Part shown: piece by piece, positions 55,460-62,183 of the stretch
Position numbering within the stretch: the first letter of the stretch is position 1
How the letters are laid out: each line of letters starts with the position of its first letter
Source of the DNA: Lentisphaera marina
GTDB taxonomy: Bacteria; Verrucomicrobiota; Lentisphaeria; Lentisphaerales; Lentisphaeraceae
Direction of reading: 5' to 3'
DNA length: 64,000 nt
Assembly (NCBI RefSeq): GCF_028745505.1
Contig: NZ_JAQZZL010000002.1
Span: 806,001 to 870,000, forward strand
The notes under the pieces: generated by a model
Databases searched by the model: none
Seen by the model: the letters and a program-made list of their open reading frames with translations, nothing else
Told to the model about the DNA's origin: nothing
Position numbers and translations under genes: made by a program

Positions 55460-55622
55460 CTATTTCTTCCACTCAACTTTCTTATCAAATACAAACCAGT
55501 CAATATTGAACATGCCGCCCCCTTGTCCGGTAAAGACTAGATAGAGATCCTGCTTGCCGCTCAGGCCGCTTACATCGCAGGACATCTCTTCCCAGAAACC
55601 CCAGTTTCCAGTAGGTTTCGTA
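55460..55622 (-). pseudogene. C-terminal fragment of a CBM6-type carbohydrate-binding protein
   Basis: Minus strand reads KPTGNWGFWEEMSCDVSGLSGKQDLYLVFTGQGGGMFNIDWFVFDKKVEWKK then TAG at 55460. The pattern W..W…C.VSGL.G..DLYLVFTG..G.FNIDWF is the C-terminal half of CBM6. No start or upstream catalytic module remains; at ~55622 the homology ends abruptly. A leftover of a larger secreted enzyme. 55224-55459 and 55623-55709 hold nothing recognisable. Confidence 0.7.
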
Positions 55623-55709
55623 AGAAAACAAGACGCTGGAGTTTAGGTATCGAAGGTTTTAATGTTGGGCCGGGAATATGGTAATATATATTTGAATAAT
55701 TTTGCGTAA

Positions 55710-56552
55710 TTACTTAATTTTTCTCATTTTATAGTCCGCGGCACCTTTAATTGCAGCCTCGATGTAATCTTTATGTAAGCGCACAGTAAGCTTTTTGCCG
55801 TTGGGGACGATAATTACGGCATCTTGAGAAGTAACAGACACAACAGTGGAAGAGAGTTTTTTGTAAATTTTACCATTCCATTTTACAGTAAGATTCACAG
55901 TCGGAAGCCTAGGATCTCGAGTCTGATTGATGGGTACCTTTTTAACTGCCTTTACTTTTGGTTTTACTTTTCCCTTACCATTACATCTGAGGCATGTACG
56001 AGTTCCCATTCCCTTCATTTTTGAGGTAAGTCTTTTCTTGCCTTTGCACTTTTCACAGGTGATATAATGAGATGTGTCTTTCACTGATTTTTTATCAACA
56101 CTACCCTTTCCCTTACAGCGCTTACAGGGAGTCGGACCTGCCCCCTTAAAGGATGACTGACTTGTGGATAGGCCTAAACATTCAGGGCAGGAAGTGTATT
56201 CAATGTGTGGGTTCTTACAGGCTCTTCTCTGCAGTTTTCCTACACCATTACATTGAGTACATGTACGAGCTGTAGAATCTTTGAGGGTAGATTTAATGAT
56301 GCCCTTTCCCTTACATTCATAGCAACTAATGATTTGCTCGCCATTTTTAATTGGATTAGCTTTTTCTTTTTTTGATTTTGGCGCCATTCCTTCCCCTCTG
56401 CAAGAAGTACATTTAAGGTCTTGACCACCTTTTAATGATGATTTAAGAATGCCCAATCCGTTACAGCGAACACATTTAAATAACTCTTCTGAAGATGCCT
56501 GAAGTGATAATGTAATAACAAAAGTCAGAATGATAATTAGTATGTTTTTCAT
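55710..56552 (-). CDS. Secreted protein with eight CXXCXGXG-type zinc motifs
   Basis: 280 aa with signal peptide MKNILIIILTFVITLSLQA. The mature part has four repeats of ~42 residues, each with a pair of DnaJ-type zinc motifs: CVRCNGLG/CTSCRGEG, CYECKGKG/CTQCNGVG, CPECLGLS/CKRCKGKG, CEKCKGKK/CLRCNGKG. A C-terminal ~75-residue domain (PTVNLTVKWNGKIYKKLSSTVVSVTSQDAVIIVPNGKKLTVRLHKDYI) is beta-rich and unassigned. No J domain is present, so it is not DnaJ. Exported cysteine-rich repeat proteins of this type are not well characterised; protein binding or metal binding outside the cytoplasm is plausible. Its ATG overlaps the stop of the small upstream frame (ATGA). Confidence 0.7.
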   Translation of the reverse strand: MKNILIIILTFVITLSLQASSEELFKCVRCNGLGILKSSLKGGQDLKCTSCRGEGMAPKSKKEKANPIKNGEQIISCYECKGKGIIKSTLKDSTARTCTQCNGVGKLQRRACKNPHIEYTSCPECLGLSTSQSSFKGAGPTPCKRCKGKGSVDKKSVKDTSHYITCEKCKGKKRLTSKMKGMGTRTCLRCNGKGKVKPKVKAVKKVPINQTRDPRLPTVNLTVKWNGKIYKKLSSTVVSVTSQDAVIIVPNGKKLTVRLHKDYIEAAIKGAADYKMRKIK

Positions 56553-56773
56553 ATAAGACTCTTGTCGTTTGGCCTGAGCTTGGGGCTCTTGCTATTTTTA
56601 GCTCCACAGCATTTAGCATAGGCATTTCTTACACTGATGTGAATCAATATTACTTTAGGGTGTATCGCATAGGATTGTGACTTCATGAGAACTTCCTGGG
56701 AATTTGTGAGAATACCTAAAAGATATGTCAAAATGAAAGTAATAACCTTAACAATCCTCTCAAAAAACAGCAT
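56549..56773 (-). CDS. Small ORF of unknown function, copy A, coupled to the CXXCXGXG gene
   Basis: 74 aa with a hydrophobic N-terminus (FERIVKVITFILTYLLGIL) and a basic C-terminus. The stop overlaps the next start by 4 bp (ATGA). A second, diverged copy is at 58160-58441 in front of the pseudopilin-LamG gene. Conservation of the frame in both copies argues for coding, but the whole DNA segment is duplicated so this is weak. No family recognised. Confidence 0.4.
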   Translation of the reverse strand: MLFFERIVKVITFILTYLLGILTNSQEVLMKSQSYAIHPKVILIHISVRNAYAKCCGAKNSKSPKLRPNDKSLI

Positions 56774-57071
56774 TATATAAACAGGGTGAGAAGAGGCTTT
56801 TTGAGAATAAAAAAGAAATGTTGCTGTAATACCGCTAATGCTAGGATAAGTAAAACTTAGACGAAGAAAATTTTTTTTTATAGAGTGGATCCTATAGTTT
56901 TATTGACTTGACCGCGGTTTATTTCTCCACAGCAAAGCTGATCTGCATTCTCCACAAATGGAAACAGCCTCAATCCACAATACGGGCTTCAGGGGGAGAG
57001 GAGAGTTCGCCGTAGCTGAGCACAGCCTGCGCTTATCCCATGTGATAACTACGTCAAAATTGCCTTGATCT
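56551..57071 (-). repeat. Direct duplication, copy A (~520 bp)
   Basis: Matches 58219-58752 over its length with scattered differences: both start ATATAAGACTCTTGTCGTTTGG and end ACGTCAAAATTGCCTTGATC. Contains the small frame and the GH95 tail fragment. Copy B has two extra units of a short GCAATCC repeat. The unit between the copies is the pseudopilin-LamG gene. Confidence 0.88.
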
Positions 57072-57076
57072 ATCAG
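57004..57076 (-). pseudogene. GH95 C-terminal fragment, copy A
   Basis: Minus strand encodes LIDQGNFDVVITWDKRRLCSATANS, the shorter and more decayed counterpart of the fragment in the chimera at 58618-59055 (KDQGNFDVDITWNKGKLCSATVNS). This matches the final beta-domain of GH95 alpha-L-fucosidases. Homology stops at ~57076. 57158-57335 holds no gene. Confidence 0.65.
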
Positions 57077-57335
57077 CTTCATTGACTTACAGCTTTTTTC
57101 AAAAGACCTAGGGGAGTGTTCCTGCATAAAGTTGTAAAGTTCTGAAAACAAAATCACTACAGGATTATTTCAAAGCCAACTTATGGATAGCTTATACAAA
57201 TTTGGCTCAACTCAATGGGATCACTAATCTCCAGCTTTTGTTTGAATGCAGTCAATCCAGTTTTAGAATCAAACATTAAAAAAAATATCCACCATCATCT
57301 TGCATGAGCTGAAGAATAAAGCGAACAATATCACC

Positions 57336-58178
57336 TTAGGGTCTTCCCATGTCATACCAATTTTCAATTTCCTGATCAGAAAGTGCTCGTGAATATATGG
57401 CTACCTCATCGATCCAACCATTCCACTCTCTGCCTGGCCGCTCGGAGTTTCCGCCAATCCATATCGGTTGGTAATCATACCTAATTGCTCCACTTCTTGC
57501 TCTACTATTTTCTAGTTTACCATCTACAAAAACCTTTGCTGTTGTCCCATCATAGGTGCCAGCCACCATATGCCATTGACCATCAGCCACGGATGTGGAT
57601 GCTTGCAGATCAGCATCACCGCTTGGACCATTTAGGCTGAAAGCCACTGTATCAGTGTCTCCTTTTCGCGCTAAACGCCAAGTATGGTCGCCTTTTGTAA
57701 TGATTCCTGTCCAAATTTCTGGCCAGTCAACCCACTTTACCCAGGCAATCAGTGTAATCGATTCAGTTATCGAAACAGATTGAGCTCCCAACTCGATGCG
57801 ACCATCGTTCCCAGGAGGATTGTAAATAGCCACTTTCCCAGGCCAACGTCCAGTGTCCCTCAACAGACCATTAACCGCTTTTCCATCAAAAACCTCCGGA
57901 TCGTACTTATCGATTCCGGTTCCTTCAGCCTCATTGCTAAGGACAGTCGAGTCACCGCCTGATAACATTCTGTGATGTGCAAGGTTCTGTTGGTCGATTC
58001 GTATATTATTGCTGAATCCAAGCCAGTTTGCATAACGGGCCTTAGCTCTCGATTGACTAAATACCGGCAACAGGATTGATGCCAATATTCCAATAATGGC
58101 TACCACCACAAGAACCTCAATTAAAGTAAATTTTGATTTTACAAAATGACCTTTTTTTCTTAAAAAGAAATCTTGCAT
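57336..58178 (-). CDS. Pseudopilin fused to a LamG (concanavalin-like) domain
   Basis: 280 aa. Leader MQDFFLRKKGHFVKSK then [44 protein letters not shown], a prepilin-like N-terminal helix. Residues ~75-280 are a LamG/LamGL jelly roll: DGKAVNGLLRDTGRWPG, SITLIAWVKWVDWPEIWTGIITKGDHTWRLARKGD, VADGQWHMVAGTYDGTTAKVFVDGKL, and GWIDEVAIYSRALSDQEIENWYDMG, the last being the typical closing strand. The combination suggests a pilus-tip or surface-displayed carbohydrate-binding subunit of a type II secretion-like system. No earlier in-frame alternative to ATG 58178 fits. The gene lies between the two copies of a direct duplication. Confidence 0.82.
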   Translation of the reverse strand: MQDFFLRKKGHFVKSKFTLIEVLVVVAIIGILASILLPVFSQSRAKARYANWLGFSNNIRIDQQNLAHHRMLSGGDSTVLSNEAEGTGIDKYDPEVFDGKAVNGLLRDTGRWPGKVAIYNPPGNDGRIELGAQSVSITESITLIAWVKWVDWPEIWTGIITKGDHTWRLARKGDTDTVAFSLNGPSGDADLQASTSVADGQWHMVAGTYDGTTAKVFVDGKLENSRARSGAIRYDYQPIWIGGNSERPGREWNGWIDEVAIYSRALSDQEIENWYDMGRP

Positions 58179-58441
58179 GAAATTGCTCCTTTAGTTTTCG
58201 GTTTAGATATCTTTCTAAATATAAGACTCTTGTCGTTTGGCCTAAGCTTAGGGCGCTTGCTATTTTTAGCCCCACAGCATTTAGCATAGGCATCTCTTAC
58301 ACTGATGTGAATCAATATTACTTTAGGGTGGATCGCATAGGATTGTGACTTCATGAGAACTTCCTGACAATTTGAGAGATTAATTAAAAGATAAGTCAAA
58401 ATCAAAGTAATAACCTTAACAATCCTCTCAAAAAACAGCAT
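58160..58441 (-). CDS. Small ORF of unknown function, copy B
   Basis: 93 aa. The first ~74 residues parallel copy A (MLFFERIVKVITLILTYLL… and AKCCGAKNSKRPKLRPNDKSLI), then 19 extra residues run past the end of the duplication into the start of the pseudopilin-LamG gene, overlapping it by 19 bases. May be non-functional sequence carried with the duplicated promoter region. Confidence 0.35.
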   Translation of the reverse strand: MLFFERIVKVITLILTYLLINLSNCQEVLMKSQSYAIHPKVILIHISVRDAYAKCCGAKNSKRPKLRPNDKSLIFRKISKPKTKGAISCKISF

Positions 58442-58752
58442 TATATAAACAGGGTGAGAAGAGGCTTTTTGAGAATAAAAAAGAAATGTTGCTGTAATAC
58501 CGCTAATGCTAGGATAAGTAAAACTTAGAAGAAGAAAAATTTTATTTATAGAGTGGAGCCTATAGTTTTATTGACTTGACCGCGGATTATTTCTCCACAG
58601 CAAAGCTTATCTGTATTCTACACAAATGGAAACACCCGCAATCCGCAATCCGCAATCTGCAATACGGGCTTCAGGCGGAGAAGAGAGTTCACCGTAGCTG
58701 AGCACAGCTTGCCCTTATTCCATGTGATATCTACGTCAAAATTGCCTTGATC
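58219..58752 (-). repeat. Direct duplication, copy B (~534 bp)
   Basis: Counterpart of 56551-57071, same orientation. Its right end runs into the sulfatase/GH95 chimera, which suggests this was the original location and copy A a derived, shorter copy; direction is inferred. Confidence 0.85.
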
Positions 58753-59055
58753 TTTCAAGTCCTTCACTCTGCCTTTTGGTAATTTCGAAGGTAGGGCAGG
58801 GCACATGTGCAGCTCACCCACGTTGGATTGCAGAAGCATTTCTACTAAGCCTGAGGTAGCTCCGGCATTCGCGTCGAGTTGAAAGGGCGTACACAGCGGA
58901 TTGGCAAAGCATTGCTCAAAACACACTCCCTCGTCCGACAAAATATAGATAATATTCGGCCTGGATTGAGCCAAATCTTTGCTTTGCTCAGCTGCTGATG
59001 CCGACAGTGTTAATAGCCCGACTACTAATAGTGTTAGATATGATTTTGTTGACAC
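58618..59055 (-). pseudogene. Sulfatase N-terminus fused to GH95 C-terminus (deletion chimera)
   Basis: 145 codons. Residues 1-~42 are a sulfatase start: signal MSTKSYLTLLVVGLLTLSASA then RPNIIYILSDE. An in-frame gap follows, joining to GVCFEQCFANPLCTP, which in sulfatases lies just before the catalytic motif, so ~25-30 codons are missing. It then switches to FQLDANAGATSGLVEMLLQSNVGELHMCPALPSKLPKGRVKDLKDQGNFDVDITW, the end of GH95 fucosidases (QIDGNFGATAGIAEMLLQS…). No active site of either enzyme remains. It records loss of a sulfatase and a fucosidase gene. The neighbouring 59056-59212 has no gene. Confidence 0.8.
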
Positions 59056-59212
59056 TTGATTTCAACTCGTTTTTGTTATCTATAAAGAATGCTCTTTATA
59101 AAAAACAGAGCGGTAATACAGCACCGTCCCCGTTCACCGAGAATCCTAAAGGGGCTCCACAAAAGACCAGTCCCCTGCGGATTCCCTTTGATTTCATTTT
59201 TTTTGTTGTGAT

Positions 59213-62149
59213 TCAACGACCTGAATACGATCCGATTTTATCTAATGGAATGAAATTCCAGGGAAGAAGGAGAGGCTTTATTGATTCCAAGGAATCTGCA
59301 TTAACTTTCTTTTTCTCTATTTTATTGGCAAAGGAAAATGCATGTTTATGTCCTCCCAGACGGCTAGGAGCGAAAATCTGATTACCAATCAAGTAGCACA
59401 GATTATCATCACCGTTCATAAGGTCTTTAACCATCGGATATTTACTCTTCCAGGCTTCTGACTGCCAATCGGTCTCTTTCAACATTTGTCTTGAACGAGC
59501 ATGCCCACGAATGTAACTCCCCCACTCTTCACCGACCAGAATACCTCCACTCCAACTAAATGCACTATGCCAGTCGATAAATATATTTCCTTCCGTATAG
59601 TTATCAGTTCCTCTGTTATTCTGAACAGCACCGAAGCCTTTATGAGACCCCTTACGGAAAACGTTCTCAGAAATCATGAAACCACAGATTGCATCATCGA
59701 AACGAACTGCGGCCGCTCCCATATGCGATGACTCGTTGATGATGCGGTCAAAATCATTCCAACGGATGATGTTGCCCCGGTAGAGTGGATTTGCCCACAT
59801 ATCGATTGCACCTTGATCTCCGGATTCGTAAACGCAATTGAAGAAATAATTCAATTCGATCAAAGCATCACATGCTTCCAAGCGAATCGCACTACTTGGA
59901 ATATCGGTAAACGAGTTATGTCGCACTTTAATACCCATCCCTTCAAGTAGAAGAGCTGGCGTATACGTGCGATCAATGCGTGACAGGTTGGAGAGATGGC
60001 AGTTCTCAACAATTGAATTTGCCGGAATAAGTTTCTGCCAGTCACCACATAAAAGGTCAATGGCACCGCGTCCCGTGCTGTTTATACGGCATGAGTGCAA
60101 CATGTGTCGTACTCCTCCCATGATCTTTATGCCCAGTCCGGAACAGTTCTGAATATCTACCCCGCTGATCAGTAGGTCAGAACAGTTCGTCATGGACAGA
60201 GCATCTCCACGAATAAAATTGAGTTTAAGATCACGCAACTGGAGAAAGGAACAGTTGTCAGCAACTAAAGGAGTATTGAATGATGAGATGATACATGTTT
60301 TGGGATCGAAACCTTCTGGGGGCAAAAAGTAAATTCTGCTATTCTTTGAGTCTAGGTGCCATTCTCCTGGCAGATCAATCTCACACAAAGCATTAATCAC
60401 ATGACCTAGCGAATGAGGACCATCAATCATTTTAACTCCAGAGATATTAATTGGTGGAGCAAGATTGATTTTTCCATTGGCTTCAATATCCGCTACTTTT
60501 TCATAAACATCTGCCCAGCTCCAAGCAATATATCCGTGTATCCATAGATCCTTTTCTTTAGCCCATTGTTCACTACGAGCTTCCTTTTTCTCGGGAACTC
60601 TATTCAAAAAGAAAGTTGTTTCTTTCTCATTCGGCCAGCGTGCCATCATTTGCACATTGTTATTGAGAAATAGTTCCGGAACAGGAAAGGTCTTAAAACG
60701 ATGATCGGAACGAGGCGTAAGAGATGCCCGTGAACTTTGAAATCCACCAAAGACGAGTTCGCCCATATCTTTTATCCCATGAGCTTTCAAATCACAAACA
60801 AGTACTTTTTCCTTCACGCCATCTGGAAGACGCTCAAGAATAGACTTGTCTGTAACTTTTTCCCAATTCTTCAAAACAGTTCCACCTGTCAATTCCGCCG
60901 GGTTGTCAGGATGTTCTGATCTAATGATCAATGGACTTTCAGCCGTCCCAGAGTCATCTTTTGTCAGTTTCATCGTCTCTTTTATAAGATAGCGTCCAGA
61001 AGCTAGAACGATTTCAATCGAGCCGTTACCTGGAGACTTACGTAGTTGTCTTGCTCGTTTTATAGCACTTTCTATGGATGAAAATGGTTTAGCTTTGGAG
61101 CCAGCTCCACCAGGGCCAGCTGAAGCACTGACATAAATGCTTGACCGTACTTTGCCAATAGTCGGTATTGGGGTTCTTTGTAATCCCGGATTCGGCTTGC
61201 CGCTAATGACTACCTTCATCTCTTTGGCTGCCAGTGCATGGTGTTCAGGAACATAGTCCATCTTATCAAGAAGAGCTAATGTCTTCAGGCAGGCATCGTT
61301 ATCACGTGACGCCAGTTGAGCCTTAGCTATGCGCATGATGATTAAAGACCTGAGCATTTGCATTTTATATCGTTCAGGCAGTGTTTCCAAAATTGTCTTA
61401 TATATAGGTATGGCAGATTTAGGTGATTTTTTAAGCCACTCCTGATCCGCATGATCAAACAGGGACACAATCCTCGCATTCTCCTCAAGCACTCTTGCTG
61501 CTTCCCCCTCCTTAAATTCAGTCTCCTTAATCTTTGCTATTTGTACCTCGTTCAGTTTAGGAACTGTTAAATATTCACCTTTAATAACCCCTAGCTTAAG
61601 CTTGGGTCCTGACCATCCTGCGGAAAAATGACCGCCACCACTGCTTTGCTTCTGCAGCCCTCTAATTAAATATTTCCGGCCTTTTTCAAGACGAATTTCT
61701 TTCGACTTTTGGGATGCGTGGTTTTTAAACTGATTGCGATGCGTCCATCTCGACACACTTGCTATAAGTTTTAGATTTTTGGAAGTGTCGTCACTGCTAA
61801 GCCAAAGTTCACCGCAATCATCCGCTGCAGCATAGAAGGTATATTTCCCTGTTTCTGGCACTGTTATTAATGCTGTAAAACGAGCTCCGTAACTACTCGC
61901 GCCGGAATTTAATTCAACACTCTCGACAATCTTGACTCGATCTGCGATTTCCTTGTACTTTGCTGATTGAGTAAGATCTTCCACCTTGGCGCCATTAACT
62001 TTTTCCCAGACTTCTCTAAGAACGCCATTTTTCTCAGGTAGAAACTTTTGTTCTTGGGCAGGGTCATTGGCCGCATCCGCGGCGAACAACTGACCGGCAA
62101 AGGCCAGGGCAGCTACCGTGAGGATGGTTTTTATTTTTAGTGTGTTCAT
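59213..62149 (-). CDS. Secreted PA14-like and right-handed beta-helix protein
   Basis: 978 aa, signal peptide MNTLKIKTILTVAALAFAGQLFA. Residues ~35-200 resemble PA14: FTALITVPETGKYTFYAAADDCGELWLSSDD…GRKYLIRGLQKQSSGGGHFSAGWSGP. A helical linker (~205-320) precedes a beta-helix starting IYVSASAGPGGAGSKAKPFSSIESAIKRARQLR, followed by RYLIKETMKLTKDDSGTAESPLIIRSE, and parallel coils with SFLQLRDLKLNFIRGDALSMTNCSDLLISGVDIQNCSGLGIKI. Such proteins are polysaccharide lyases, GH110/GH28-like hydrolases or epimerases; no family is certain. Only 34 bp separate it from the sulfatase upstream (62184), so the two form an operon. G/C content at third positions looks higher than in the rest of the window. 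Confidence 0.75.
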   Translation of the reverse strand: MNTLKIKTILTVAALAFAGQLFAADAANDPAQEQKFLPEKNGVLREVWEKVNGAKVEDLTQSAKYKEIADRVKIVESVELNSGASSYGARFTALITVPETGKYTFYAAADDCGELWLSSDDTSKNLKLIASVSRWTHRNQFKNHASQKSKEIRLEKGRKYLIRGLQKQSSGGGHFSAGWSGPKLKLGVIKGEYLTVPKLNEVQIAKIKETEFKEGEAARVLEENARIVSLFDHADQEWLKKSPKSAIPIYKTILETLPERYKMQMLRSLIIMRIAKAQLASRDNDACLKTLALLDKMDYVPEHHALAAKEMKVVISGKPNPGLQRTPIPTIGKVRSSIYVSASAGPGGAGSKAKPFSSIESAIKRARQLRKSPGNGSIEIVLASGRYLIKETMKLTKDDSGTAESPLIIRSEHPDNPAELTGGTVLKNWEKVTDKSILERLPDGVKEKVLVCDLKAHGIKDMGELVFGGFQSSRASLTPRSDHRFKTFPVPELFLNNNVQMMARWPNEKETTFFLNRVPEKKEARSEQWAKEKDLWIHGYIAWSWADVYEKVADIEANGKINLAPPINISGVKMIDGPHSLGHVINALCEIDLPGEWHLDSKNSRIYFLPPEGFDPKTCIISSFNTPLVADNCSFLQLRDLKLNFIRGDALSMTNCSDLLISGVDIQNCSGLGIKIMGGVRHMLHSCRINSTGRGAIDLLCGDWQKLIPANSIVENCHLSNLSRIDRTYTPALLLEGMGIKVRHNSFTDIPSSAIRLEACDALIELNYFFNCVYESGDQGAIDMWANPLYRGNIIRWNDFDRIINESSHMGAAAVRFDDAICGFMISENVFRKGSHKGFGAVQNNRGTDNYTEGNIFIDWHSAFSWSGGILVGEEWGSYIRGHARSRQMLKETDWQSEAWKSKYPMVKDLMNGDDNLCYLIGNQIFAPSRLGGHKHAFSFANKIEKKKVNADSLESIKPLLLPWNFIPLDKIGSYSGR

Positions 62150-62183
62150 GTTATATCCTTTTTCTTTTCTCGATTGTTGCTGC

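Noticed and set aside
55710..56552. Calling the CXXCXGXG protein DnaJ
   Set aside because: No J domain or G/F region, a signal peptide is present, and there are eight zinc motifs instead of four.
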